A stretch of 64,000 bases of DNA from Lanius collurio (GCA_020086605.1 JACBWW010000039.1:248001-312000); one strand, 5' to 3'; positions 46,931 to 60,915 are shown, counted from the first letter of the stretch. Program-made: numbers and translations. Notes: generated by a model not told the origin, from the sequence alone.

Positions 46931-48574
46931 AAAGGAGATGAAATATTTTTCTGAAAGTTGTCACTTTTTGTACACTCCAAAATGTCCAAAACAAACACCC
47001 AAACCTCTCGTTTCTTTGTTATCCATATGAAGTTCTTTTACATTCCTTGCAGAAGTATTACAGAACTAGAGAAACTCTTTCCTTCAGGTGAACAAGATAG
47101 AGATACTCAATGCAACCTGAAGTTAGCACTGTTACCTGTATACCCAGTGCTGAAAAGGAATTGTCCTGAGTGACAGGATTTGCACCAGGGCAGAGCCACA
47201 GTTCTGCAGATCAACTTCTGCTCCCCTGGAACAGTCCAGCTCCAGCTGAGCCTGCTGTCCAGGCTGCCCCTTCCTCCCACCCTCTGTGCAGGAATTCGAG
47301 TTGCTCCCAAATAGACAGTGTCCAGCACAGCATTTTGAGGCAAACAAAACCACATACAACAGGCTCAAAGGCAGCAAGTGAGAAGCTGACCCACGAGCAC
47401 AATGGCTGAGTGCCATGGGACTCACTGCATGACCAGTCACCTTGCTGTTCCAACCTCTTCCCAGCAGTGAGATCAGACCCTGGTGTCTGTCCAGCTGCTT
47501 CCAGATTAACTGACAGCTCTAGAAAAGCAGGTCTAAAAACGTGCTGATACACAATAACAAAATGCTGAAAGTTTATTTATGCAACTGGTATGTTTGCTGT
47601 GACTTCTTACTACTATAACTATATTATTAATCATAGCTCATAATAAAGAGAATCTTAAACTTCATGTTTGTTCATTCAGGTTTTATGAAAAAAATCAACA
47701 GACTCAGGTCTTCCAGATAAACGGGAATTAAGACACACATCAACCTCAGAGAGATATTTATAATGAGGTTCAGTAAACAATTTAACAGGCCATGACTGTA
47801 AAGCAAGCCTCCGACGACCACTTACCATAATCTAATACTCTCTGTTTAACCTTCCAAAGCTTATGCTCACTGCAAAACAGAAACAAAATGTACTGTTTGC
47901 TCCAAGCAAAAAAATAAACTCATAAAAAGCTTTATTCAGCATGCAACAAGACTTTATTAGCTGTGATAGCCTTTTTTTTCTGTTTGTTTTTACCTGCCAC
48001 TTACTGTGTGATTGCTTGTATGTCACTAACCTCCAGCCTGAAGATGTGAAGTGTTCTCAGTTCTGCAAACTAAGTGGCAGTTCATAGAAAACACTTTGGA
48101 ATCAATTTTCTTCTTCTTATGACATAAAGATCCCACTGAGTGTGTGCAATCATATTGATCATGTACTGCTGTAATTAAGTGGATGACAATGCTGTGGTGT
48201 TGGGGGATGCTGAGCCTGCAGCCCTCTCTCTGACAAGCATTTCTTATGTCACAAACTAAAGGGTCATTCCTAGGGTAGACAATATTTACCCCATCAAAGT
48301 GCCTTAAGAACCATCCTTCTGTAGGGGAGTGTGACCCATTGCACTGCTCCTCATAAGCTCCTGGCTTCCAGGGCAGTGTGAACACCACACACAATGGCAA
48401 AGGAGGAATGCCAGACTGTTGTCATCTCTTTCCACCATTCTGATAAGAACTGATACATCTGATGTGCCCACATGACAGCCCAGTGTATACTTACCCATTC
48501 TGACAACTGAAAATGTTTGACAGGGGAGCACAAGTGAAAATCAGCGAAATTCTCACTGAGATCCAGGCAAAAGG

Positions 48575-48595
48575 AAAAAAAAAAAAAAAGAAAAA
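48575..48595 (+). repeat. A-rich simple repeat
   Basis: Fifteen A, one G, then five A. No associated element was recognised. Confidence 0.85.
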
Positions 48596-51500
48596 GATTT
48601 GTTGTTCAATCCATTAATCCATAAATTTTAATTGAGGATTTTATTTGTGTATTTAGGCAGTATGTTCAAAGAGAGACTAAACAAAAGAAAGGAAAAGGCA
48701 TTCAATTAATTATCTGTTATCATTACTCCATTAGGATTCAGAGGGGGGTGAACTGTGGTTTCCTGCAGTTAAACAGACAGTGCAGTTTGACTGTCAGCTG
48801 CTCTCAAATCCCGACTGTGCTGCATAAAATTATACAGAGTGTAATAACAAAAAGGGCAGGAGGTATTGCCAACCCACAGCATCCTTAGGATACATGATTA
48901 GACAATGTGGAAATATCCAATTTCAGGACATTATGAAAGTCCTAAAAAATGCATGAAACTCCAGAATAATTTAACTCCTGAAAACAGTCCTTTGAGATCT
49001 CTCAGCACAACCATGAAGCCACAGAACAGCAGTATGCTATGGGCTACCAACTGTTATCTGCTTTGCTGGCATCATTCCCTATGGGAAAACTGTGGGCACT
49101 TAGAGCTGCTCCCTGCCTTGTGGCAGCCCTGCACACACACAGAACAAGGCCAAGGCAGTCCACAAAGCAAACTCTCCTCCTCCTCCACCTTCCTGTGGCC
49201 AGGCACTTAGGCATCGCTTTGGCATCACCAGCTCCGTGAGCCTTCTCATCACTACAGCTGTGAAAGCTGCCTTTCCCTCTGGACCTCTGAGAAAGACTTA
49301 CTTGCAGGAAGAGGAGAAAAACCTCTCAGTATTTACTGGAGAAGAAAGGACCAGCCCTCTAGAGCTTCAATTACATTTGTTATGCACTTTATATTATCTT
49401 GGCTGATGGCTAAAGAATTGCTTACATTGTCAGGTGAAGGGCTGGATTACTGGATTTTAGACTTTTAAATCATGACCTTTTAATTGTCTTGCTGCCAGAA
49501 CCATCCTTGAGCTATGCCTTCAGCCACTTTAACAGAATGCAGCAAAGAGCAATTGTTGGCAGTGTTCACACTCCAGAGATTCATAATTTTCATTTTGCTA
49601 AGACCAGCCAGATTCACAGCCTTAGCTGAGTTCAGAAGTCTTGGAATTGGGCTCAAAAATAGAGAACAGCCTTGTTTGCATGATCTTATATCTTTCCTTA
49701 TATTACTTACCATTACACTGGAAACAATGTAAAGGGGAGGATTTTTTTCTTGCTGTTACACCAATGGTAACTGGACATTCACTCCCAAATGAACAAAAAT
49801 TATTTTAATTATATCTTCTTCTGAATCCTTAAAAAGTGGTCAGCCCTCTTTTGGTACCATTGCAGAGCAACTTCCCCATCTTCAGAATTTCAAATACTTC
49901 ATAAAGAAAAAGACATTTTTACACCATGCCAGGGAAACGGTGTTTGGCAAGTTCCCCTGTTATTACCCATTAATCCTTGCACATCCGGCTCACCTTGGGC
50001 ACTCCTTCCTGAAAAGGTGATCTGAATATAGTATAAAGAAAGGGGAAATTATATAAAGTTGACATTTTACCTACCTTCAACATTTTTCAAGTTTCTAAAA
50101 TACAATTCAATGTTTATTTAAGTGCCTCATAATGACTTCTTCCTGTGTTTTACTGGAAGTTCTGACCCTTCACATGAGGGAAAACCACAGTGCTGTAATT
50201 CTTATAGATTTCTAAACTTAGCTCTTGCTAGTGTGATGTTTTTTTCTGGATGTAATTATGGCAACTGCATCTGCTAGTAATGGAGGAGGAGTAAGTGGTG
50301 GTCTTGATCTAGCTCCTAATAAATACAAAAGAAGTGCTAACCAATGCCCTTTCTCGTTATGTGTCCCAGATTTCTGTCATTTCACTGTTACATCCACCAA
50401 ACTCATCACCTGCAGTAACACTGTGAGATAGTGAGCCACTCCACACAAAGTCTTGATTCCTCTCTGTACCAATTTCAAATTCTTGGACTAAAGAAGGACC
50501 AGGAAACAGTGCTTGCCTTCACAGCAAATCCCAGCAAGACTGATGGAGAGCAAGTGTCAGAGTCAGGAGGCCCTTGGGGCCACCCTCCAACTTGCACAGA
50601 GTGAGAGGAAGCCTCAGCACCTCTGCCAGTGCCAGCACCTCTGCAGAGCCCCAGCTGCTGCAGCTGACTCTGCAAGGACAGCATGGCTGGTGGCTACCTA
50701 CCCCCTAAGGCAGATTCTTGTGGGACACAGACGTCTTTGGGAGGAGTCTCCACAAAATCCTGCACAGCCAGAGGTGAGTCCAGGTACCCAAACTAGCACC
50801 TGACACCCTGGATAGCAGTGTTGCCCCCTGAATTCCAGCTGTTTACCTGCCTTTTCCACCTGAAATCCCTGCTGAATGGCACTATGTGATGTAAATCAGC
50901 TGCCTCATTCACATTCAGGCTGTGTAGGAAGCACAGGCCAATGCCCTTATGTTTACCCTCCCACACTGGCCACATGGGCACAGCGATGAGCTCTACCAGC
51001 CCACGTTAACTCCAGGCCCATTATTTATCACCTGGTTTGTAAAGTGCTCTGAAAGAGGAAAGACTCTGTATAAACATAAATATGAATTATTGCCAGCATC
51101 CACTGAAATGACAAATCAGCATCCATCCTCTCCCAGTCCCAGCAGCTGTACTGCCACCATTTGCCATCTGTTACTATTCTAGAAAAAAATCTGTCAACTC
51201 AAGCTTAATAGACTTAATAATGCTCTTTTGCTACTGGTGTTGGTCAAAGTGTGTTCCTGGAAAGGAGCTGTGTGCAAGCCGCCTATTCCTAGGCAGCTGT
51301 CAGGCAGAGCATGCAGTCAGATAAGAACACACAGCTCATTTTAGTGATAAAAATCTTGTCTGACTGCTCTGGAGAGCCCTGCTGAACCACCACAGCTGAG
51401 CCCAGGAGCTACTCCTGCTCCTCCCTGTGCCTCACCAGCACAGTTTGTTGACCAAACCTTAGTGCCAGCACCAGTCACTACACCCACGGACTCCACTGCA

Positions 51501-51852
51501 AAGGAGAAGATGCTACCCTGCCACAATTAACAGCTTTTCTTGACCTCCCAGCCTTGACATCCCAGGGATGAGTCTCCCTCCAGTCACATCTCTTCCTACT
51601 TAATTGGTGGGAATGGGAGGTGTTTTTTTTTTTCCTTACAATTCTTTTGAATTGCATATGGAAATGATGTAGCTACTAAAAAAATAGTCACCACACAAAA
51701 ATGTTTCCATTGATGAAGGCCATTTAGTATTTAATTCATTCTGAACCAATTTGAGGTTACCTAAAGAAAGGCTTGGGTGTTAGGGCAGTAGCTGGGTGAT
51801 AATCACCTGTGCTTCTGCACAGCATTTGCCACTAGAATTACGAAAAAGAAAC

Positions 51853-51872
51853 ATAATTTGGATCCAAATTAT
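51853..51872. repeat. Perfect 20-bp palindrome
   Basis: ATAATTTGGATCCAAATTAT equals its own reverse complement, with no spacer. Confidence 0.95.
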
Positions 51873-53161
51873 CTCCAAGGTGATAGCCTAGTTGTAGGCT
51901 GCAGCAGAGTCCTGTTATGCCTTACAGTGAGTGCTGTGCTGCAACTGATTGGCTTTTCTTTGGAAGACCTTAACATATTTTTTCAAACAAAAAAACCCAT
52001 GGGCTAGATCACAGAATTCCTTAGAGCCATGTTTTTTTCTCTTGTGGCCTCACACTGAACCTGGCAGTGAAGCAGGTACAGCCACAGTATGGACACTCAG
52101 TGGAGATGAGGCTGGAAGAGAAATGGTGCCAGGAGGGAGAGGAAAGGAGAATGACTGAGGGCAGCTGTCCATAGTCAGTCCTCCAAATCCAGCACCCAGC
52201 CCCAACGAAAAAGGTTGAGATACCTGAATTACTGTTCATCCAACCTTCACAATCTGCTAGGAAGAGGAGTAATATTCCTTACAAATGGACAAAGAAAGAG
52301 CACCAAGATGTGATGGCTTCATCAAGACTATGTGAACTGTGAGAGACATAGTGCATGCAAGTAGGAGAAAAGAAAGTAAAAGAAAATATGTCCTGGTTCA
52401 TTCATAACTATTTACTAATCCCATTGGAAATGGAGAGTTACTTTCACCTGGAAACACTTTAGGGACTCTGATACAATTACATCGGCAAAAGTCCAATGCA
52501 AACAGTTAAAATTGGTTCAGTAAGAATATAATGACACTGGAAAATAAAAAAACTCTCATGTCCTCATTTTCCCAGAAAGGAGTCCAAAAAACAGTGTTTC
52601 CCAGAACAACAGCAAAAGTTTCACTCCAGATATTCCACAGGGTTTACAGAACTCATGTCAAGGCTGGGTACAGGATGAACAAGAAACGATCGATGATACG
52701 AGAAATTTGGACTAGGGAGTCCCAAATGTATTGCTGGAAGGCATCTGCTTCTGTTCTTTTCCTAATGACTTATGAAACTTAATCATCTTTGAAGTGCAAC
52801 GTGTGGGTCTATAAAAGGAGAAAATATGTTCTTGCAGTAAAGTCCAGAATAAATGTGTTCCAACATCAGCCTGTGTGAACAAATGGGTGTGCTCTAACAC
52901 TGATCTCAGTGGGAGTCTAGTGGTGGATAATATCCAGGTGGCTTGAAGGCAAATAAGACTCTGTGGGACTGTGACACCTATATTACTGGAGGAACTCCAT
53001 GAAGTAGTCAGACTTATAGGCAGCAATACACATTTCAAGGACAGATCTCACACTTGTGGATAACACTTGATGAAGCTGGCAGACCCTTCCACTATCAACA
53101 GCTTCCAATAGAACAGCATTGCTGGATTCTGCTCTGACACAAACTATGCTTTGCTCTCAGC

Positions 53162-53186
53162 AAAAAAAAAAAAAAAAAAAAAAAAA
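53162..53186 (+). repeat. Poly-A run (A25)
   Basis: Twenty-five consecutive A. No recognisable retroposon body precedes it and no convincing direct repeat flanks it. It is either a simple repeat or the remnant of a retroposed tail. Confidence 0.9.
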
Positions 53187-53344
53187 GCTCCAGAAAGAAT
53201 AAAAGATACTGAAAAAAAGGTCATCCACATAAGACAAAGAAACTCTGATGTACTTTAGCTCAATTGCCTAATCCTGGAATACCCCTGAGTCCTACTTTCT
53301 AATCTGTAGTGATATGGGCAGGCCTACTTTTAGAGTTGTATAAC

Positions 53345-53362
53345 CACCATCAATTGATGGTG
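53345..53362. repeat. Perfect 18-bp palindrome
   Basis: CACCATCAATTGATGGTG equals its own reverse complement. Confidence 0.95.
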
Positions 53363-53760
53363 CTTTCAGTGTCCCCTTAAAACATTTCCCCTCCTCACCC
53401 TTTTTCTCCCTAATGAACTTTTCTCAGCAAGAAATAAATCATAGACATTTCTTCTCTCTGAAACTCCTTAACATCCACACCTCCATACATCAAAGTGGTA
53501 ACATGTTAACTTGAGCCTCATGATTCCCACCAGGAGCCCCGGAGGTGAGGGCTGCATGCAACCCTTTAATGTAAACCCTGAGCAGACCTTTCAAGCCAGC
53601 TGGTGGTTGGTAAAGGAGACTCTGCCCCCCACCTCCATGTCTGTATAGCCAAGGGTGTGACTACAAAACCCACCAGCAACAGCAGAGCTGAAGGGACCCT
53701 GGGAGGTTGACTGATCATCCCCTCAGCCATAGCTCTTAAAAGCTGCTGACAAGGAGGAGC

Positions 53761-53953
53761 CTTTCTTCACTTGGAACAGGCTGCCAAGGGAAATGGTGGA
53801 ATCAACATTGCTTCAAGTGTTCCAAAAATGTGTGGATGTGGCACTGGGGGATACAGCTTAGAGGTGAACATGGCAGTGCTGGGCTAATGGCCAGACTTGA
53901 TAATCTTAGAGGGTCTTTTCCAATCTTAATGAATCTATGATTCTATGATTTCT
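53761..53953 (+). mobile_element. CR1 LINE 3' terminal fragment
   Basis: About 190 bp of a CR1 3' end. It opens CTTTCTTCACTTGGAACAGG, followed by GGTGGAATCAACATTGCTTC, the block GGTGAACATGGCAGTGCTGG, TAGAGGGTCTTTTCCAATCT and a terminal ATCTATGATTCTATGATT. The intact terminal repeat fixes the 3' end and the forward orientation. Confidence 0.88.
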
Positions 53954-56900
53954 ATAACTACATTGCCCTTACTCAAATCTAAGCTACCTTCCACCCTGCT
54001 TGCTACCATAAAGAAAAAAAGAAAAAAAAAAAGCTTTAGGCATGTGCTGGTTAAATAAGCACAGAAACAAAGAAATAACTCAATAGCACCTTCAGTGTGA
54101 GATCTCTCCTCTGGCAGAGGCAAAATAGAGCAAGAGCTATAGCTTTTCATAGTGCCTTTTTCTCCTGAAGTGTTGGAATTTCTATCAGTTTTAGAGGTCA
54201 TGCTTTTATTTGCCACTCTCTCCAAAGACAAGAGAAATGGTCAAGATTGCTAAATTTCTAAAAGTAAAATCCCTCTCACTCTATGCAATTTCTGAAAAGC
54301 CCTCTTCTCCACTCCTATATTGCTTTATCTAACAGCTTTTTTTAAAGAGCTGCCATTCATTATGCATAAGATATTAATTCCTGCCTTTAAGTCTCTTCAG
54401 AGTCATTTGTGACCCTCCATTTCCTCTCCTTAGGATTCCCTGCTACTTTTCATTTAATTGCTGAAACCCCATGTTGTTATCTGTCCCCAATAAAGTAATT
54501 CTGTTTATCAACTAAATCCAGAGTAAGAGAAGTTTTAAGGATGAAATGAAGCATGGACTTAATAGAGAGTCTTCTAGGGACAAGTATTTGTAACAAACAC
54601 CAATGCCATACATTCATCATGAAATCTTCAGGGTAGTTGGAATACTACGTATCATTAAAGATACTTTTCTAAGAGGGGGTTGGTTTGGCAGGGTTAGAAA
54701 GAATGAGGGTTTCTAGCAAGTTTTTAGATACACAGAGAGGACATAAGGCAAGGTTAGTGTGCCTTACAAGGAGCTTTGCAGAAATTTTGTCAAAAAATTT
54801 GCTTGGCATGTTGCTGGCAATGGATGAGACCTTTGCACATTAATGAGTGGAGTTCAGCAAATAGTCTCTGCTTCCCAACCAGTGCTGGCAGCATGGAGTG
54901 ATACAGTGTGTGTTTCTCTGTCAGGCATGGGAGCACACCACTGTGGGTTGCACATTCATTTAGGCAGTTCAAGAAAAATCTTGAGAGTATGGGAGTCACC
55001 TTCAACCCGGCAGGACCACCCTTGTACAACAACCATGAAATGTCTAATACTCAAATAGCTCAGCTGAGTTCTCTATGTTCTCTAAGGAATCAGGGGGTTA
55101 TTTGTAACGTCAGAGCTAGCAGGAACCAGGATTTGCAGCTTCAATAACAGATTTACACAAACTAACAGAGCCCAGCTCTTGCAGCAAACTCTCCAGTCTG
55201 AGCCACCAAGAGGCTCCCCAGGGTCACACTGTGCCCAGGCTATCACGTCACCCAGCTCTGGCTGCCACATCTCCCCGGCTCCAGGAGGGGAGGAAGATGA
55301 ACTCCAAGGAGCATGGGCCATGTCTGCTGACTCAGCAGGTCTCACGGCCCTCATCTGGAAGCACAGTGGAGAAACACACAGTGTTTACTGCACTGAAACA
55401 AAAAACAAACCCCAAGTGATCGCCAGAAGTCAGTGGCTGGGCACTGGGAGCACAGGGCGTGGAGTTTAACTGCTAATTAGGACAGGGCAGCAGCAAAGGG
55501 TGGAATAGGGGAAGAGGCTGGCTTTGGCTCCCTCAGGAGTTGAAAGGCTTTCCCAAATTCAGCCACATAACACATCCTTTAAAAGGAGAGCGATGGCTTC
55601 TTCTATGTTAGCAACAAAGCAGAAACTCTCATTCCAGCACTGCCTTCTGATACTAGCTGTCCTTTCATCATTTATTCAGGAATAAAACTCTCACAAGGCA
55701 GAGTTATATCAAATGACAAATAACAGCTGTAGGGAAAAGAAAAAAGTGTTGCACTTCATTAGAACTCTGTATGACTCTGACAACCAGAAACACACTGCCA
55801 AAGTGGCAAACACAGCCGAAAAGACAAGAGATCTCACAGCAGCTGTTAAACCAAATGGGAACTTGTTACAATTAAGGGCCATTTTCCCTCTTTCATATTT
55901 AGTCTCAAAATACCATGTAAAGAAATTCAACCTCTTGCAAAGACAGACTGAGCCATTAGTGCAGAAGAGATGCGAGACCCTTGCAAAGTTTTCAGATTAA
56001 AAGGTAAAAGTTAACACCCAAGCAGTCCCTAAAACCCTATGAATATGTTAATCTGGTATCAGCTTAAATCCTCCAATATTAAAGTAATAAATCTTACCAG
56101 ACTGAATTTTACAGCTGTTCACTTGGTGTTACAATATTCCTTTATAATATGCAAGTGGAGGATGCTGATGGGCCTGTAGCAGCAACAGTGATGCCATCCT
56201 GGAACAGAACACTTGTTTCCTTTTTCACAGAGAGGTCAAGGCCACACCTGTCACCAAGTTATCAGCCCTGTCAAATTCTCTATGCCACCAGGCACTGGTG
56301 ACTACACCATGAAAGCAGCTGGGATTGCCAGGGGGAAACAGGACTGCACAAGGCTTAAACAAGTCACACCTGGAGTTGATTTTGTAGATACCACAGCAAC
56401 CATAGGAAAATACTCAGGGCTAAAAAGTATCCTGCAAGCCAAGCTGTGCTTTTTGCCAGAAGGATGTGGATTTCCAGAGGGGACAGGATGATTTTGCTTC
56501 AATCAGGCCCCAAATAAACACTGACAAACCAAGCAAATTAAGTACATAACCAGTCAGCCAGTTCCAGATTATCCCACAGCGGGGGAGTGCAGTGCTGACA
56601 GGTTTTGTTCTCTATTTCTGTAGAGGGCAGGAGGTGATTGCACTGTGTAATTCTGCATTTAATTAGTAAGAGCTGGTCTCATATTGGAGAACTGAATGTA
56701 AGGACAAACGAGAGACACATTCTTGTTTGGAGTAAGGATTTTTCCAGTTAATTGCCATGTAGCATGAGCAAACTGCTGTCTCTGTGTGTTTCAGCTTCCT
56801 GCTCTGCCAGCAAAAGATCTGCCTCCCTTGGATTCACTGATATCTACAAGTATGAGGATGTCATTCACTGGAAGGTGGAATAGAAACGAAAGCATTTCCG

Positions 56901-59900
56901 ACATGCTCACCTTCTGGCTCTTGGACAGTTCCCCACACTGAACACTCCATACAGCTCTGTGCAGAGCGGGCTCAGGAGCCTGTGATATGCAAGAATAACC
57001 AAAAGAAGTGGGATAAAACTGGGAGATACACATCTCTGGGTACCAGTCCTGGAGTTCCCCACAATCCCCCACACTGGGAGGAGTTTAGATGAGAAATGCT
57101 GAATGGACATGTAACTTTAAATTCCATAGGCTCTTCCCACCAACTCTGTGGAGTCATTCCCCCACCATAGTACCAGAGGCACATTTGCTGTTGAGAGGTC
57201 ACTGCTAACTCCAGGTGAAGCTAACTCACCTTCAGTGTCTCAGGTTAGATGATGAAAACCCTTTATGGCCAAGAAGTTATTAGCAGAAGTCTCCTCTAAA
57301 CCAATACTTTTCCCCAAATCCCTAACTGCTTCAGTAACATCAGCAAAGGCAGGGATAGATGTTGGCATACATGTTTCTTAGAGAATTTGAAAAATGTAAC
57401 ACCAGGGAATTAGCAAAGAATCCACAAAAGACAAACATGTTAGAAATATCCTGAAGGTAAAAAAGGTCTCCATCAGTGGTTAGACTACGACTGACACCAG
57501 AACCTCTGTCCATGAAGAATCTGCAATCCTCTGTCATACAAAACTAAAATGAGGAAAACAAAGACTGCCAAGACAACCCCAAGCAAGCATACCAAGGAGC
57601 CTGGAACAGGTCTCCTAAAAGGAAACTCAAAGCTGGCATTGAATAACGATGGACACATAAATATGCGCAATTAATAGAGGCAACTTCTACTACAGTCATG
57701 TTCTGCAGTAGCCTACAGCAATGAGTAGCATTGCATTCCCAGAAATGAGTTTTCAAAGAAATGGTACATTCACAGAAGAAGAAAAAGTTGCCATGAAAAA
57801 ATAAAACTAAATAAAATCTGCTTTAAAAAATTTTAAGAGGACAGTAAACCCAGTTTTAAGCAGAGCAACCACCATGTAATACCGCAATTCAGCAGTGAAA
57901 TTGTGGGTTACCTGAATTGTCACCCAAGGGAAAAAAAACAAGTAAGATGAAGAGGCTGAAGTGGTGTTAGCCAACAGATAAATTGGTTGACTAATGGATT
58001 TGATGCTGACTTAATCTTCTTTTTGGCAGTCCTCTGAAAAGCCTGCTTTTTTGCCTTTCCTTACCTAAATGAAATTAACCTATTCCAGAAAATTAAGAGC
58101 AATTTATCAGGCCACTGAAGACAGACTGCTTGTTGGATCTGGATCTGTATTATTCCATCTAAAATACAAGACAAACTTTGTAGTTTAAAAAGCCTGAAAA
58201 TTGAAGGATTGGCGAAGTGTGGCATCTGGAGTGTCACTGCTCCCTCCTCACACACTTCCTGGCACACTCCAGCACACCAGTTGTACACACACCTTTTGTT
58301 TGGAACAAGACTGTTTGGCTCCCACTACAACACAATTTGTTCTTCATTACCTCAGAAAATGTAATTTCCAGTGCATCAAACAAGAAGAAATCTGGGAGCA
58401 GAATATTTCACTGTGACTTCAAGCTCTTTTACTTTCATTATAACACTGAAGTTTTGGGTTGTAGTTTTTTTCCAAGAAAGTTTTACATGAAAACCTTAAT
58501 TTCTGAAGTTGTCAAAACCACTATTTTTATTTCCTCACAACACACACACAAAAAATGTTTTCTGCAAAAACAATCTAGGAAATTGATTACTTCATTTTTC
58601 ACCAACAAAGTTTCCTCTGTAAAACATTATCATCTTGCACTCATTTGAGGATCTGCAGCACTGCCATTGCTCACTCCCTGGAAGAAAACACATAAACACA
58701 TCTGCATCTCAACATTTCAGACATCCATTGGTTTGAAAGCCAACAGGGAAAAACCTATGAGTAAGAATTAAAGGCCATATTTTCTTCTAGTATTAACTGG
58801 TCACATTCTGAAATGAAGGCTGACAAAGAAAATTTGGCTAAAGAATTGCCTGGAGCCAGAGTGCTCCATCGCAAAGGAAATTGTCTCAGACAGAATCCCA
58901 GTTTGGCACATCTTTCCTCTCAACCTTTGAGCTCTGCCTGCAGGATACAATAGAAATAAGCAGTTACCTGTAAAACCTTTAATGGTGATTTTTAACTTGG
59001 GACATGAAGTAGGGCAGGAGGAAACATGCTCAAGAATAACCCAAAGACGAAGGGGTTTTAAGTGAGAAAAAGGCTGAGGAAAATACAGAGGTTGCACTAT
59101 GTGCCTACATCAACACAACTGAGTGGAATTCCCACCCTCCTGCAAAACTCACAGATGTAACTACAAGACCTGGCATCACAAATGAAAGCAATGGGAGCTG
59201 ATGAGTAAAGTGTCTTCTCCTTCTGTACTGCCTGCTTGCTGCAGAGTCAGCAGAACAATTCCCTCTCTAATGTGAGGTTGCATTCAATGAATAGAGAAAA
59301 ATCAGAAGCAAGAGTAGAACATGCAGGACAATGCTTAAAACTGCTGCTAGTTCACTTTAAACTCAGAAGCTACCCTCAGATTCATTCTGGGATGGATGTG
59401 ATAGCAGAAGGAAAATGACAGCCTCTCCCAATTCTATTGTTTTCATACAGGATTGGGCTGAAGGAAGACCAAACCCAGGAGACAGGTTGTGAGGGAGGAA
59501 GGGAACCAGGAGGGATGGAATGCTGGGGAACTCAGGGGGTGGGGGCACTGCACACTCTCTCTAGAGACTCAAAAAGTACAACTTGTCTTCAACTTTTGAC
59601 ACTTTCAGGGAACCATGCAAGACCCCTGTCAGCAGGAGCACAAGGCTCAGCTTTGCCCTTGCAGACAGCAGGGCAAGGCAGAATGACACATCTGCATTTC
59701 ACATTATCCATGCAAGCCAGGATTCACATATTTTTCCCCTCAGATTGCTGTGTCATGGGAGGCCAAACCCAGTTCTCACTGAACTAGTGTGACCTCTGCA
59801 AGGAGAAGCAGTAGGTCTTAATACACATGTTCCTTCATTTCCCTACAGGCAGAGCTGGAAATTGAAATGCTCTGTCCACTGCACGCGGCCCGAGCCAGGG

Positions 59901-60780
59901 CAGGGTGCTGGGGACTGCGTGGGAACAAGCCCTCTGAAAACAACCCAAACTTTGCTGTTTCTTGGAAGTGTTGGGTCCAGTCTCTTTGGGCACATGATGA
60001 GAAAGACACTTTGTGCCTTACCTCACCACGGTGCCTCCTATGGCATGTTTCGGGGTGACGTGTCCACATCACACACCCACTAGCTACAGGCTATGACAGT
60101 ACCTTCTTCTCTAAATATTTACCCTCCCTCATTTATGCATTCTCCTGCAATGTGCAAATGGTATATAAAGATGGTATCAGGATTAATTTGGATTGTTATC
60201 CATGTACACTGGTTTGGAAAGGAAAACAAAGCTGGCTCTTCTCTGTATTGGAAGAAATTGGGAAGGTAATAGTGCTGCTGACACCATTTAAAGTCCAGGA
60301 AAGGAAAACCCTACTTTCAGGAGTCTTCTGATCATTTACAGATTTCTTTCCATAGATGTGGTCATGTGTTTACAATGTTTGCAGCTGCTGCAACATAACA
60401 TAAACACTGAAAGGACACAAATTCCAAAGTTCAAACAATGACATGCCTTTAATTATGATTAATGTTCGTTACTAATCATCCAAGAACCAATACTCTGGAG
60501 ATGTATTTTGCAAACTTGAATGACATAATGTGAATTACCCACATAATATGAACCACAAAACTAGATATTTGACAAAGCCCAGGTTAGAAGCTACAAATTT
60601 CTTCAACTCTATAGAACTTGGGGTGTTTAGTCATTTAGATAATTACAAAGATTTTCACTCTGGCACAGAGTATCATGTGAATGATTACCTATCTTCACAC
60701 ATTTCCCAGAGATACAATCACAGAGGGCTTAATGGAGAACACCATGCAACCGCATGTGGAAAAAAATAACAAGAACCAAA

Positions 60781-60801
60781 CACATTTTATCATAAAATGT
60801 G
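60781..60801. repeat. Perfect short hairpin, 10-bp arms
   Basis: CACATTTTAT and ATAAAATGTG flank a single C. It sits just before the probable CR1 fragment at 60820. Confidence 0.9.
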
Positions 60802-60819
60802 ACCACATAATGTGATTTA

Positions 60820-60915
60820 TCAGAAAACCAGGCTGGGAAGGGACCCCAAGGATCATCTGCTCCAACCTTTCTTGGCAAAAAGAAATCTCCACAAGATGTT
60901 GCTGAGGCACTGAAA
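60820..60915 (-). mobile_element. Probable CR1 3'-end fragment, diverged
   Basis: The blocks GCTGGGAAGGGACCCCAAGG, ATCATCTGCTCCAACC and TTCTTGGCAAAAAGAAATCT resemble the reverse complement of a CR1 3' UTR. The terminal octamer is not clear at the 60820 side. The call rests on two or three blocks only. Confidence 0.55.

Larger units (their letters stand above)
42831..53161. other. Non-coding stretch, intronic; few landmarks
   Basis: No exon, RNA gene or full repeat was recognised. The landmarks are an AT/AG-rich simple stretch near 43955-43995, the G17 run at 46914, an A15 run at 48575 and a 20-bp palindrome at 51853. The open frames here are short, mutually contradictory and lack any family signature, so none is called. 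Confidence 0.5.
53187..60780. other. Non-coding stretch, intronic
   Basis: Apart from the CR1 tail at 53761-53953 and the 18-bp palindrome at 53345, nothing definite was recognised. Two minus-strand frames near 55.7-55.9 kb and 57.5-57.7 kb are hydrophobic but have no family motif, no supporting splice context and ordinary AT-rich composition. I treat them as chance. Confidence 0.5.

Noticed and set aside
55709..55930. Hydrophobic minus-strand frame as the missing TM1 exon
   Set aside because: Lacks the conserved VVDVLGN-like TM1 and N-K-K-L-R loop, and has no phase-1 donor context.
57485..57670. Hydrophobic minus-strand frame (LLGVVLAVFVFLILVL) as a TM1 exon
   Set aside because: No conserved GN of TM1 and no following basic loop or donor; chance hydrophobic run in AT-rich sequence.
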